Program-made: the position numbers and the translations under genes
Notes under the pieces: generated by a model
The model's input: the letters and a program-made list of their open reading frames with translations, nothing else
Database searches by the model: none
What the model was told of the DNA's origin: nothing
Part shown: in pieces, positions 1-12,806 of the stretch
How positions within the stretch are numbered: position 1 is the stretch's first letter
How the letters are laid out: every line of letters starts with the position of its first letter
Assembly (NCBI RefSeq): GCF_011075055.1
Contig: NC_058147.1
Span: 15,252,001 to 15,316,000 of the forward strand
Direction: 5' to 3'
Source of the DNA: Mangifera indica
Taxonomy: Eukaryota > Streptophyta > Magnoliopsida > Sapindales > Anacardiaceae
DNA length: 64,000 bases

Positions 1-657
1 TGACCATAACAAGATTCACGAATTGAATGCTAAGTTTATTAGCTTTATGTGTTATACATTGTATCACAGTTGGTTAGCCTAATAAACCATAAGGTGTGTG
101 CGCAAGGCACAATATTGGATAGATATACAAGGTGTCATGTATTTTCATTAAGGTATCAAAGATATCGAGATCAACTTAGGCCTTAGCAAACTGTGTGAGA
201 TGACCTATGTATACAAGGCACAAGGATGTCGAGAATAGATGGATAGACAAGGTAGTGCATTGAAAACATCTACTTCAATCACAAGAATATTTAATGATGG
301 AATGCTAAGATTTTAGTTTTATGCTTTGTGTAGAGTATCAAGTTATCACTAGCTTATTGAGTGTTTCCACTTATGCATTTCTTTTTATGGTTTTGCAGGT
401 AGAGGTGAGTAGCGGTGCATATGGGGGAGCCAATGGTCCAGTCAAGCTATTACATGAGGGCAAAGTATAAGACTATCATTTTAGAATTTTTATATTATTC
501 ATTTATTGATTTCTAAATTATGCGCAATCGAGATTTTTAGTTATTTTCAGATAGTTGAGTTGTAATAATAGAGATTTTACTGTATTTAAAGTATTTATTC
601 AGGTTACACCTTTTTGCATGCATTTTAGATATAAGTTATTATTGCACCTGTTACAGA
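1..657. other. Non-coding, no recognised feature
   Basis: I see no long reading frame, terminal repeat or gene motif here. It lies directly upstream of a LINE fragment and may be decayed transposon sequence, but nothing in it shows this. Confidence 0.4.
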
Positions 658-1127
658 TGTAGAGATTCAAGATGCTTTTTTCTCTATTTCTGATGATAAA
701 TCCCAAGGTCGAATGGTTTCAATGCTTTATTTTTCAAAAGGTCATGGAATATTATTAGGGTTAATTTCAGAGCAGCAGTGAGATATTTTTTTTCTATTAG
801 TAGACTTCCTAAATGTGTCAATGTCACGCATACTGTTATGGTTCCAAAAGTGGAGAGTACTAGGAGCTTGGGGGACTTTAGACCAATATCATGTTGTAAT
901 GTGCTTTACAAGTGTATTTCTAAGGTGATTGCAAATTGGTTAAAGTGTGTTTTGCCTGACATCATTGGGAACTATTAGTCAGCCTTTATTCTAAAGAGAC
1001 AAATTACAGACAATATTTTGTTGACTCAGAAGTTTTTACATAACTATCATATGAGGGGTTTTCCAGCCTGATGTGCTTTAAAGGTAGACATTCGTAAGGC
1101 TTTTGACACAGTTAGTTGGGATTTCAT
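658..1127 (+). pseudogene. Truncated LINE (non-LTR retrotransposon) reverse transcriptase fragment
   Basis: Translating the plus strand in pieces gives the N-terminal part of a plant LINE reverse transcriptase: a stretch matching the pre-RT region, then DFRPISCCNVLYKCISK near 876-926, then QITDNILLTQ near 1002, then KVDIRKAFDTVSW near 1082-1120, which holds the first catalytic Asp block. Stop codons and frameshifts break it, and it ends abruptly where a 68-bp tandem repeat begins. The downstream YxDD box, endonuclease and tail are absent, so this is a dead internal fragment. Family assignment follows from known plant L1-like LINE motifs. Confidence 0.8.
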
Positions 1128-1276
1128 TATTACATATGCCCTTATTCATTACCACCTTTTAGTGGGATTGCTCAATACTATGACAATCTCATCATTATTA
1201 CATATGCCCTTATTCATTACCACCTTTTAGTGGGATTGCTCAATACTATGACAATCTCATCATTATTACATATGCC
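1125..1276. repeat. 68-bp tandem repeat, two full copies plus a start of a third
   Basis: The string cattattacatatgcc starts at 1125, 1193 and 1261, and the two intervening 68-bp units are essentially identical. The array sits exactly between the LINE fragment and the copia remnant. The third copy breaks off after about 16 bases. Confidence 0.9.
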
Positions 1277-1329
1277 ATTTTTCATTGCTTGTGGTTATGG
1301 TTCAAGCCTATGCACTTAGATCTAAGGCT

Positions 1330-3812
1330 CAGGTAGGCTACATAAGAGGTACAAAATATATCTTCATCTAATATGCTTATGGTTGAAGCCTATGTAACTA
1401 GATCTAAGGCTAAGGGCAAAGGCAAAGGCAAGCGCAAGCCCAAAGTAAAAAAACAACCAAATACTATTACTCAACCACCAGGTAGCATGGGGAAAGGAAA
1501 GGTTATCTACTTCTATTGTAGCAAAGTTAGTCACTGGAAGAGACATTGCAAGGCCTTGTTAGAGAACAAGAAGAAGAAGATAGCTGAAGTCTCTACTTCA
1601 AGTATGTTTATCATTAAGATAAACTACTTTCCTTGTTCATCTTGGGTTATAGACACAAGATATGATTTTTATATTTGTTTTGATATGCAAGGACTGTGGC
1701 AAAATTGAGTGCTTGTCAAAGGAGAGGTTGACTTACGTATTGGAAATAAGGCGCGTGTTGTTACATTAGCCGTAGGCATTTATTATCTTTGGTTACCTAC
1801 TAGGCTAGTTCTAGAATTAGTCAATTGTTAATATGTTCTTTTTATTTCTAGAAACTTAGTTTCTGTATATATTTTAGACAAAGAGGATACTCATTTTTTA
1901 TTGCTGGTGGTACTACAACCATTAGCTTGAATATTATTATCTATGGAGCTGCTAAATTACATAATAACTTATATATTCTAAAATTGAATACCATATATTT
2001 ATAGCATTGCAAGCTAGGCCATATAGGATGAAAATGTATATCAAGACTTCTTGAACAAAAGGTTTTACAATCATTTGACTTTTAGTCTTATGATGAATGT
2101 GAATCGTGCCTATTAGGTAAGATGGCCAAAACAGTCTTCACAGGACATAGTGAAAAGGTGACTAAACTATTAGGGATCATTCACAGTAATATGTGTGAGC
2201 CTATGATAGTGCATAGTAGATATGGGGAAGTCTACTTTGTCACATTTACTGATGACTTCAGTAGATATAACAATGTGTTTTTTATGAAAAACAAGTTTAA
2301 ATGCTTTGATAAATTCAAAAAATTCAAGAATAAAGTAGAGAAGCAACTTGGGAAACAAATTAAAATTCTTTGTAGTGATCATGAAGGTGAATACCTGAGT
2401 GCTAAATTTAGAAGATACCTAAAGGAACATGGGATAGTCTTTTAACTCATTCCTTCTAGTACACTAAAACATAATGGTGTATCTAAACAGAGGAACAAGA
2501 CCTTGATAGAAATGGTTAGGTCTATGATGAGTTTTATTGATTTATCTATGTCTTTCTAGGGTCATGCCTTAGAGACTATTGTCTATACACTGAACTGTGT
2601 CTCATCTAAACCTATAGATAAAACTTCATACAAGTTGTGGATTGGGTGAAAGCCCAATCTGAATTACTTGTGAATTTGGGGTTGTGAAGCTTATATCAAG
2701 AAATTGACTTCAAACAAGCTAAACACTAAGTATGAAAAATATTTTTTCTTCTACCAACTAGAGGAGTAAAAAGTCTTAGTTGCTCAGACTAGAGTATTCC
2801 TTGAGAAGGAATTCATTCTCAAAAGAACCAGTGGGAAGAGCTCGATAAAGTTCATGTTCTATAAGATACTATAAAGATTAGACAAGACGATATGTCATCA
2901 AAAATGGTTAATCATGGTGAGGAAATTTCTTCATCCCAAGAGAGATAACCTCATAATATACAAGAGCTACATAGGTTTACACGAGTATGTCATGAGCTAA
3001 AAAGATTTGGTTTTCTTATAACTCAACATCATAACATACTAGTCACCACTGATGATAAGCCAAAGACTTATGATAATGTTGTCTAAGTCTAGATTCTGAT
3101 AAATGGTTGGGCACCATGAAATCTAAAATAGATTTCATATACCAGAATCAAGTATGGACTCTGATAGATGTACTTGAAAGAGTAAAACTTGAAGGGTACA
3201 AATAAGTTTTCAAAAAGAAAACTGACATGAAAGATAACATGCATACCTATAAAGCATAACTGGTTGCCAAAGATTTCACACAAAAACATGACATTGACTA
3301 TAATGAAACCTTTTCACCAGTTACTATACTCAAGTATATTAGGATTATGCTTGTTATTACTGCATACTATGACTATGAAATCTTTCACATGGATGTCAAA
3401 ACTGTCTTCCTAAATGGTAACCTTGTAGATGATGTCTATATGGCGCAACCTGATGGTTTCATTCTTGTTAGATAGGCAAATAAAATATATAAGCTTAAAC
3501 ATGCTTCCAAAAGCTAGAACATTTATTTTGATGAAGCTGTACGAGAGTTTGGTTTTGTATAAAAAAAAGAAACGAAGACAAGTCGTGCATGTACAAAAAG
3601 TTTAGTGGGAGCATAGTTACATTTCTAGTATTGTATATTGATATTAGCTTGATTATTGGAAATGATATAATGAACTTGCAATCGGTAAAGGCTTGGGTTA
3701 TCCAAGTATTTCTCTATGAAAGACTTAGGAGAAATAGTTTGCATTCTTAGAGTTAAAATTTACCAAGATAAAGAGAATAAACTGTTAGGGACAAGTCAAA
3801 GCACGTACCCGA
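1330..3812 (+). mobile_element. Decayed Ty1-copia retrotransposon, internal region without LTRs
   Basis: Domains follow copia order. At 1373-1570 there is a basic Gag tail with a zinc knuckle (YCSKVSHWKRHC, first Cys replaced by Tyr). At 1642-1660 comes a protease stretch SSWVIDTR, where the catalytic DTG has become DTR. At 2122-2442 lies the integrase core (VTFTDDFSRY, ILCSDHEGEYLS), with more integrase to about 2720. At 3110-3790 is reverse transcriptase (ETFSPVTILK, MDVKTVFLNG). Many stops and frameshifts interrupt it. The RNase H part and both LTRs are missing, and similarity stops near 3790-3812. It is related to, but older than, the copia element at 9021-18373. Confidence 0.85.
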
Positions 3813-4074
3813 TTTAGTCAAGCAAAAGAGTCGCGACCTCATTAGAGGTCCAAGCACATACTTAGATGATATCATTTGATCCAAGAGATTATTCAACGTG
3901 ATAATATACAAATCGAGAGGATTGATATAAATCTAACTAATTGACAAAGTCTTTGTCACAACAAAAGAATGATAGACATATAGTAAGATTAGGAGCTTTT
4001 TTTTTATCGAAGGAGTTTATCATTTATTTGAACCACCAAGCCTTTTAACACTTTATGACTCAAAAACATATAGA
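3813..4074. other. Junction between copia and gypsy remnants, unassigned
   Basis: After the copia similarity fades and before the gypsy RNase H end begins, I recognise no coding or terminal-repeat signal. Confidence 0.3.
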
Positions 4075-5413
4075 CCGAATGTCAGCAAGATGAACTTCAT
4101 ACCTTAAGATATTTAATTATGTGATTGTCTATAAATCGGGTACAACAAATAAAGTGATAGATGCATTAAGTAAAAGAGTAGTGTTCATAGTCATAATTGC
4201 CCATGAAATTACCAAATTTGAGCAACTTAAAGAGCTATATGAGAAAGATGAAGATTTCAGTAAGGTATGAAATAATTATTTACTTAATCTTCCCATGGGT
4301 GATTTTATTATTCAAGATAGATGTTTGTTTAAGGGGAGTTAATTATGTATTCCAAGGAGCTTATTAAGAGACAAGTTAATTAGAGAGGTGCACTCAAGTG
4401 ATTTGAGTGGACATGTGGGTATAAAACTATAGCTGAATTTGTAAGCCTTAATTGAAGCGAGATATGGGAAAGTTTGTCCAATGGTGTCTTATATGCCAAA
4501 TTTGTAAAGAACAATAACAAAACATGAGATTATACATGCCATTGACCATACTTAATACACCTTAAGATGATGTTTCCATGGATTTTGTGTTGAGGTTGCC
4601 AAGAACTTAAAGTGGATATGATTCTATGTCTAATATAGTAGGTAAATTTTCTATGATGTCCCATTTTATTCCTTGTAGAAAGACAATTGATGCTCATTAT
4701 AAGGCCAAGTTTTTTTTCAAAGAGGTTATTCGTTTACATGGAATTCCGTTATCAATTGTTTCATAGAGATAACAAGTTTTTTTATGGCATTTTGGCTAAC
4801 TTTTGGAAGAGATTTAAGACTGAATTATAGTTTAGTAGTACCACACATCCACAAACCAATAGACAAATGGAGGTAATAAACCGTTCCTTAGGAAATTCAA
4901 TTTGATGCATTTATAGGATGAAGAAAGTCCAATGGGACTTTGCCTTAGCACAAGTTGAATTCACCTACAACAATTTGATGATTGGATCGATAGGTAAAAG
5001 TCCTTTTGATCCTAAGACATGTGGTCAACTTAGTGAAAATGCCTATGGAAAGGAGAGTTAGTCATGAAGCTTTTACATTGGCTGACAATTATGTATCCAT
5101 TTTTAAGGTGGGGAAACAAGCTTTTAGGGAATGTAATTTGTCTTATATAACCACCATTGATAAACATAGGAGGAAGCAAGTGTTTGATGTGCAAGAAGAA
5201 GTTATGTTGTATATTAGAAAAGAGAGACTTCCAACAAGTATGAATGGTAAATTAAAGCAAAAGTGTTATGAGCCTTATAAGATTTTGAAGAAGATTAATG
5301 ATAATGCTTATGTAGTGAACTTACCTAACAACATAAGGATTTCTAAAACTTTTAACATGGCAAATTTGACAAAATTCTACCCCAAAATTGACATATACAA
5401 TGATAACTTATAG
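4075..5413 (+). mobile_element. Ty3-gypsy retrotransposon remnant: RNase H end, integrase and pol C-terminus
   Basis: Near 4120-4170 the text reads as the end of gypsy RNase H (YKSGTTNKVIDALSKR). A degraded integrase zinc-finger region (VHSSDLSGHVG near 4390) and integrase core (4560-4980) follow with several stops. An open 135-codon stretch at 5006-5413 carries the pol C-terminus, including YEPYKILKKINDNAYVVNLP. Gag, protease and most of the reverse transcriptase are missing. The C-terminal motif is the one typical of plant gypsy elements; I did not assign a clade. Confidence 0.8.
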
Positions 5414-6060
5414 ACGAGTTCTTTTTTAATAGGGGAAAATAATGGAGGACCATGAAAAGAGGGTGGTAGGGTGAAAAGCATTAAAAATGCTGAAGAGATG
5501 ATCCAAAAGAAGGAGGATGATGTGGCACATGTGTGCCAACTTATATGGCGATGTGGTATGATGACATGGAGCAATGAAGGAAGTCTTATGTATGTAAAAT
5601 AGAGATTTCTAGTCTAATTTAGTTCATAGAGTCTTTTATTGATATTAGTTTTTCTAATAGATCAAGAGACCAATTTTATTTTTGCTAATTGTATTTTAAT
5701 TTAGGAAAAAAAAAGTTTTAGAAAATTATTGTTTATGAAAGTTTAATTAAAATAATTTCCTTATGTTTTAGGTTTTCCTAATCTACTTTAGAGAAATAAG
5801 TGTATATAAAGGCACGAATCTTGTCATTCTAAGCAATCAATTCAAGTGATCAATTAAATTCTTATTTTTCTTAAGAATTGCTTTGCAAGTATTTTTTTCT
5901 AATTACTTAGCCCAAAAAAAAAAATGATTTGCAAGTATTGTATAGAATATTTGTTGTCCCTCTTGTTCGTTGAACAATATCAACCCTAGGCATTCTTGTG
6001 AATGATATTACAACCTCATTTGTGTTTTTCCTGTGTTATTGTGATTTTGGTTAATACTCA
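5414..6060 (+). mobile_element. Probable 3' untranslated end and LTR of the gypsy remnant
   Basis: A purine-rich stretch directly follows the pol stop (about 5430-5475). Farther on there is a TATA-like tgtatataaaggc near 5801-5813, then pyrimidine-rich sequence, as in plant LTR promoters. No second LTR is left to fix the ends, so the borders are approximate. Confidence 0.5.
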
Positions 6061-6640
6061 AATCATGGCATTTGGAATCAAGGAAGACTACCCGATCTAA
6101 GTACCAAAACCAAGCGAGACAAGTTAAGCTTGCACATGACCATGCTTTAAAGGGCAAGATCGCCCAATCTTAGTGCAAAGATTGGGCAGTCCCAAGCAAG
6201 TACACTCGGTCCATGCACATGGATCAAACGTATAAAAGGCAAACACCAGATGATCCCAAGTAAGCCTACCTCATCCATGCTTATGAACTGGATGTACAAA
6301 AGGCAAAGATTACCCAATCTTTGTTGTAAGATTGGGCGAGCTTATTTGATGTGTATAAATATACACATGTTTTCTCACACTTATGGATTCAAACATAACC
6401 CAGTTGCACAAAGAAGTTCATCAACCCTTTTCACCTAAACACAACCTTCCTCAAGTCTTAACAGACTTTGAACACAGTTCCGACCTATATTCAAGTTGTT
6501 GTTTTGCATGACTACCAAAGAATAGGCCTATTCTTGGTTTTGAGAACGATTTCACAACCTCTCACCATTAACGAAAGACAAAGAAATTGTCTACACAAGT
6601 ATATCAATTAAACACATACACCCAACGTGTGTTATAATGC
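6061..6640. repeat. Unclassified repeat region with two matching hairpins
   Basis: The stretch contains two perfect inverted repeats built from the same words. The first is gcccaatctt (6162-6171) paired with aagattgggc (6178-6187). The second is cccaatctt (6313-6321) paired with aagattggg (6328-6336). Both have 6-base loops and lie 151 bases apart. TATA-like words (cgtataaaagg near 6230, gtgtataaatatac near 6351) suggest a decayed LTR, but no partner copy is present. Confidence 0.45.
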
Positions 6641-7530
6641 ATGTTTGTTAATTAATTAACCTATGAGGGCAATTCAAAATAGAATTTGTGGTATGATTGA
6701 TTAAAAATTTTTGTTATTAATTTCGTTATCGAAGACCACAAATCTCAACATTTGTGCACACTGGGTGTTTGCTTATGCCCTATGAGGAGTTTTTTGTTTG
6801 TTGCATTAAAGGTGTTTGTTTTATTGCTCGATTGAGTTTTTTCTACTGCTTACATTTCATCCAATAAACACTCCCCCATGAGTTAAAGATTTTTGTTGAA
6901 ATCATTGTTAATAAGGGATTGATTTGTAAAGCTGAAACCATTGTTGTATAGACTTATGGAAAATGTTGTATAGCTGAAACTATTATTGGACATAATTCAC
7001 ATATGTTTCTAGGTAATTTTTTTTTTTAAACATTATAACATCAATAATCAATACAATATTTCAATCTCTTTTCAGTTTGTTGTTCTATATTTTTGATGAA
7101 ATTCTTTATTTTTGGAATTTTAATGCTAATTAGAATTGAAATAATATATTTAGTTTAAACTTGGCTTTTTTTTTTTTTCAAAGAAAGTCTAACAAAGTTT
7201 GTTATTTTAGTTATCAGGAAATTTGTAGTTTTGTAATTTTAAGTAACTAATCAACTAAACAAAATAAATAATAAATGAGAATAAGTTAAGTTAATTATAA
7301 ATTATGAGGAATTAAATAATTTTATATAAATAAAAATATGTAATAACAAACAACCAACTTAAAAGAGTATTTTAGTAAATTTATATTTTACAATACTTTT
7401 TTTTTGTTAATGGAGTCACAACCTATGTGAGAAAATGTTATTAATGCTAATTATAGGTGGAAAAGGGTTTTCACATTAAAACTTGGGTAAAAGAATGTTT
7501 ATTACGCAACACTATAGTATGTTCTGCATG
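6641..7530. other. AT-rich intergenic DNA, nothing recognised
   Basis: It holds long A/T tracts and no sustained reading frame, terminal repeat or domain motif that I can support. Confidence 0.4.
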
Positions 7531-7538
7531 GTTATACA
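7531..7538. repeat. Left target-site duplication of the hAT element
   Basis: The 8 bases gttataca sit directly before the hAT terminal repeat and recur exactly at 19978-19985 after the other end. Eight bases is the standard duplication length of the hAT superfamily. Confidence 0.9.
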
Positions 7539-7918
7539 TAAACCTGTCAATTGGGCCGGACCAAATGGAGGCTCGACCCAAAACATGAAAAAAAACACCC
7601 AAGCACGACAAAACCCGGCATAGCACTGTAGAGTGTCAAGCTAGGCCCATGGGCTTGTCACGCCGAGCTTAGGGCTTTAGTATTAGACCTATGGGTTGGC
7701 CCGGTCTGGCCAGATATTATTTACAAAATAAAAATAAATTTTTTTTTTCTTGCGCAGAAGCTGATTCTGCCACTTGGTGGAAGATGCCTCCGTCTGGTAG
7801 AAGCCAAAACGGTTTATGCCTTGTGGAAAAAGTCTTTGGCTCTTCAACGACTATTGGCCAGTGGCCAATAGCTGTTGCTTAATTTTTTAAAAAAAATTTT
7901 GCATTAATTTATTTTTTC

Positions 7919-7930
7919 TCTATAAAAACC
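7919..7930 (+). promoter_or_regulatory. Putative TATA box of the hAT transposase
   Basis: The word tctataaaaacc lies about 130 bp upstream of the first transposase ATG (8053) and is followed by a pyrimidine/A-rich leader (7930-8050). Position and sequence fit a plant core promoter; this is inference. Confidence 0.45.
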
Positions 7931-8052
7931 TATTCAATTTTTCATTTTCACTTTCAATTACAATTACAAATCTCTCAAACTCTCAATCTCAATTATTTTA
8001 TTATACTTTCAATCTCATTTTATTTTAATTTTATCATTACAAAATATTACAA

Positions 8053-9020
8053 ATGGATCCAATATCAAATGAATTCAATTCATTTGAATATTATCATGCT
8101 GGTGCTGATGATATTATTGATGATACACAAGGTGGAATAGGTGGAGACCGACGGGTGAAAGTAGTACAGGTACAGGTTCACATTATTCGACAGAGAGAAA
8201 AAGAAAACAAACGTCAATGGTATGAGAGCACTTTGATAAAATATAGGAAACAATAGACGAAAAATTATTCGTCGCGTAGTATGTAAACATTGTGGTTCTT
8301 GTTTAACATGTGCAAGTATAAATGGGACGAGATATCTTCGCTGACATGTTACTGATTACTGTAAAAAAATTTCACGTGAGCTTAGAGGATAAAAACAAAT
8401 TGCATTCACTAGATCGCGATTCGTTGGTCTAGGTGCCACTTCAGCAGGAGGTCCGAGAGATTTTGGACATATAGGAGAAATGTCGATTTTTACATGAGAT
8501 CAAATGAAGATGCAAGATTACATGGTCAAGTATGTAGTTGCTTTTGATCAATCTTTTAGTTATGCAGAAGATGAAATTTTAGAATGGATGATGCAAAATA
8601 GTATTCAACCAACATTTAGAAGAATTCCTAGGTTAACTCTTAAGTCAGATATATTGAGAAATTATGAATTAATAAAAATAAAAATTATTGGAGAATTAAG
8701 TAATTTTAATGGTGTTATTTCAATAACTTCTGATTTATGGACTGCTACAAATCAACATATAGGGTATCTTTGTGCAACTACCCATTATATTAATTTTGAT
8801 TGGCAATTATGCAAAAAATTATTACATTTAGAAATTTAGAATATTCGCATGATGGTCTTACAATTTATCGTGCATTAGCAAATATTTTTGTGGAATATAA
8901 AATTAATAATTCTATTTTTTCAATTACTTTTGATCGTGCTAAAAATAATAATAAAGTTATTGAATATATGTATAATCATTTATCTCCTCCATTTAATGAA
9001 AAATTATTTCATGTTAGGTA
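8053..9020 (+). pseudogene. hAT transposase, N-terminal half (broken)
   Basis: It starts at ATG 8053 (MDPISNEFNSFEYYHAG). A BED-type zinc finger follows near 8277-8365, with the pairs VCKHC and HVTDYC visible despite a stop. The catalytic-domain start is at 8504-8839, with SDLWTATNQHIGYLCA holding the first conserved Asp region. It then shifts frame and continues at 8800-9018 (FDRAKNNNKVIEYM). The reading frame is cut at 9020 by the copia insertion and resumes at 18379. Stops and at least two frameshifts show that it is non-functional. Confidence 0.85.
9016..9020. repeat. Left 5-bp target duplication of the nested copia element
   Basis: The bases aggta lie directly before the 5' LTR and recur at 18374-18378 directly after the 3' LTR. 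Five bases is the usual copia duplication length. Confidence 0.92.
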
Positions 9021-10648
9021 TGTTAGAATATGCCCTAAAAACCAATCGCTTTAATTGGTTTTAAGGGTTTTTATATCTTGCATATACATTATTAATAAAA
9101 GAAGAGTTCTGTCATACTTCACATGTTTTCTATGTCACTTTTATATCTATGTTGTAGTTGTATATTACATCCATATTAGCTACATGCATATGACATGTGA
9201 AAGGTCCCGATGAGTTTTAATAAACGTCATCAAATCGTTCCTTGCATAGGCAATCTGTTTGGGCAATAGTATTGCATAGTGGGTGTGTGCTATATCACTA
9301 CAGTATATCAATGGATGATATTAGACATGGTGGATATACACATGGGTAAACAATGGAACCATTTGATGGTTAGAGAACTGATCAAAGGTTATTCTATTAT
9401 ATTGTTTATCGAACGTGACCGCTGAACGATGATCACATGGGCATTAATATGTAGTCAATGATACATCATGAGTCATACTAGTGTATAGATCCTTTGACTT
9501 GAGATATCATAGCTGTGCTTCGTTCCGGAACGTATGATTCATACGGTGTATACCACGAGGCTAATCATGTCTCGTTCAGAAGTTGCTTTGATCATATGTT
9601 GCTTGAGCGAGAGGACAAGTGATGGTCATATAGGGATCCGTCAACTCGACTACTCTCGAGTTTCCATACGAATATCGAGAAACATGAAAATCTAATACAC
9701 TGGCCAGTATAGATAAAAGACCACATGAAGAGAGTTTCGATGTGGCACGTTATGATGTATTACTTGATATTCGAAAAGATTAAATATTGGATTTTGACAT
9801 TCCATGAATCCAAGTTTAATCGGGATGTAATGATGGAGGGATTGGATTGCATGGTAAGTGTGAGTAAGAAAGGTTCATTTGATATTATGTGAAGCTTGTA
9901 TTTCATTGTGATGTAGGGGTCATGGGACATTGCTAGATGATACCACATGATCAGTGGGAGCTTCATTTTGTATTGGAAAATGAAGTATATCGGTTAACGA
10001 GAGTTTTAGGTTATATAATAATATAATGAAACGTATCATTCGATATGGGGCCTATGACTACGTCACTATGAACCTTGAAGGTCACACCTATATTTCAAGG
10101 AAGAAAATGGTGTTATGAAGCTGAAAATATTTATCCATGGTTGGCTAGCATTTTCCGAGGATAAAAATTGTGCTTTTCAAATAAGATTCGGAAAAGGGGC
10201 AAAATTGTCATTTTACACCTTTTAAATTGTTTAGAAAGTTAAAATGATTAATTTTGGGCACAAATGAATTAAAATGTGTCAAATTCTCATTTCTCTTATT
10301 TATCAACCAATGAGAATTAAACATATGTTTTAACTTGATAATTATCAAGTTTTAATGCAATAAATGTAAGAGAAAATAAAGAAAAATACACAATTTTCTT
10401 TTCTTCTTCTTCTTTGCCGGGAAAAGCTTCTCCTTTCTTCCATTTTTCTTCCTTGAAGGGTGCAAGTCAAGAGATCACTTATTTTAGTGATTCAAGCTTC
10501 CAAATTTCAAATTAAATTACAAGGTACAAAGTAGTTTACATGTTTCTATGTTTTATTTCTTGAAAAACCATGTAAACTTTACAATACCATTGTTACATAT
10601 GATGTAAACATAAATTAAAAATTTTAATTTTCTTGCCAAAATCCTTCA
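9021..10648 (+). repeat. 5' LTR of the copia element (1628 bp)
   Basis: It begins tgttagaatatgcccta and ends ccaaaatccttca. It aligns along its length with 16760-18373. The last 270 bp hold a pyrimidine-rich stretch (10391-10450) and a long AT-rich tail, as in plant LTR R/U5 regions. Confidence 0.95.
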
Positions 10649-10650
10649 AA

Positions 10651-10662
10651 TGGTATCAGAGC
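10651..10662 (+). promoter_or_regulatory. Primer-binding site (initiator tRNA-Met type)
   Basis: The word tggtatcagagc starts two bases after the 5' LTR. It is complementary to the 3' end of plant initiator tRNA-Met, the standard primer of copia elements. Confidence 0.9.
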
Positions 10663-12806
10663 AAGAGTTTGATACTTGAATGACAAGAACATGCCATAAT
10701 TTTAGGTGTTTGGAAGTGTTAGTGATCAAAACCTAAGCTATAATTTTTGTTATGTGTGATTGGTTCAAACCAAGTGTAAATATGTTATTAGGAATGTCTT
10801 AATAGCATTGGAGAAGCTTTAAATTGTTGAAATTGTGTTGGATAACTTTTGACATAATTAAAATTAAAAAAAAAAAACCCTAATTTTAGAAATTTGGGTG
10901 ATTTTTAAATTAATGGTTTAATCATTATTTATACATGATTGTCATGATATACACATGAATTTTAATCTTGAGTTTATGTGGGAATGTGTTTTTTAAGAAA
11001 CTTAGTTTGTGAGACTTGGTGAAGGGCATGAACAAATTGACATGATTTCCATGTGTTTGGTTGATAGAAATAACATTCAATGTTGATTGAATTGTTATTA
11101 ATTCCTTAAACTAGTGCTTGACTTGGTTTGATTGAGAATTGAATTCTTAATAGCTTGGATTGGATAAATTACTTTATGAGTAACCATATTCATGCTTGAA
11201 TAATTATTATATGGTGAGATGGATTATGTTTGAGTGATGAATGATTCATATATGTCATGATTTGATGAAATGCATGACACTTGTGAATTTGGCTCATATT
11301 AGGCATGTGTTATGTATTTATATTACAATTTATCATTCTAAAATCTATTTATGTTTAAGTATGAATTGAATCATGGTTAGTGAGATTTTGGTGAACTTGG
11401 TATGTGTTTTGGAAACATCAAGAATTAGGGTTTCATGGTTGGTTTCAAGAAAAATGCAATATAGAATTTTGGTTTAAATTACTTTGTTTACTTGTTATGG
11501 TTTGATCTTATAGACACCAAACATTGGATGTGTTTGTATTTTAGCAAACTTGAATAAAAAGCATGAAACATGGTAAATTATTTGTTAAGTTTACCAAATT
11601 ACAAATTTAATTTCTATGTTTGAATGTTTTATTATGGTGTTACAAATATTAATATGATGTCCAAAATGTCATGTCATTAAAGGTATATATGATAGTATTA
11701 ATGTGTGACATGTGTATGCTATATATATGAGACATTGTGACATGGTACACATCATGCTTCTAGATGCTTAATATTATGTATGCTAGATTGAAATGGACTT
11801 AACATATTGGATGTGTTTGTTGTCTTAGATACATAAATAAAAACTCAAGTTTGCTAATCTAAGATTAAATTATAAGATATTGGATGTCTTATGTGCAAGA
11901 TCAACCTAATATACATTTTAGATATGTGATATGCTAAGTAGTATGAAAATATGATTTCTTTTGATTATTGAATAATATAGTTGATATGTGTTCAATAGCA
12001 TGCCTAAGTTTTATGTTTTATGTTATCATGTAATTTATTTATGGCATATAACACATAGTTTTGTGTTTTAGAGAACTAAAACTTTTAGGCATGAAATATT
12101 CTTACAATACCATTTAGGATATTAGAAAAGTTTTCAATGGCATAAATTGTAAGAATATGGTTTAGTAATATGTCTTGGGTGACAAATACGTATCCAAAGA
12201 TATATACTAGACTACCCAAGATATAAAATGACTCTTAATAATAATAATAATAAAATCTTCCCTAAATTTTCAATATCAAATTCGAGCCTTCCATTGTGGG
12301 TTGATTAGGGTTACGTCATAAGGCTAGAAATCCTAGATTTCTATTATGTGACAGATACTATGTCATATGACGTAAAATTAGTCGATTGGTGTCTAGAGTA
12401 CTATTTCTGTCATTCCCTAGATTTTATTATGTGCGGGAGTGATAGGATATTACATCTGGAAAGCACGATGGGTTGAATTTGACTAGTTTAGAGTGATTAG
12501 ATCTATTATGTGCGGTGCTCAAAGCTAAAGGCTCATATGAATCATAGCTTGCATTTAGAATGTAAAAGGAAATCGATTCCTACTTATTGAGCTTGACAGA
12601 CTTAGATCTATTATGTGCGGTTTGTCAAGTTTGATAAGAATTTGATTCCCCACTAGAAAGTGATCCAATAAACTTTTCGAATCTTCAACCGGGGAAGCAT
12701 AAGATTTGAATAAAATAGTGCGAGCTAATAAGATTAAGTTTTTTGGTAATTTCTAATGAATTTGTTATTTCTTGCGGCATTCTCTCTTGTGATCTAGAAT
12801 CTCAAA
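10663..12806 (+). other. Long untranslated leader of the copia element
   Basis: About 2.1 kb separates the primer-binding site from gag. It is AT-rich and I see no sustained reading frame. Near its 3' end a word close to tctattatgtgcgg occurs four times (12338, 12422, 12500, 12605), and a short (aat)n run lies at 12238-12252. Its role is unknown; packaging or translation signals are possible for an LTR-element leader. Confidence 0.7.

Noticed and set aside
10651..10662. tRNA gene suspected from tggtatcagagc words (also at 42788 and 57134)
   Set aside because: They are primer-binding sites after LTRs, complementary to the 3' end of tRNA-Met; no cloverleaf is present.
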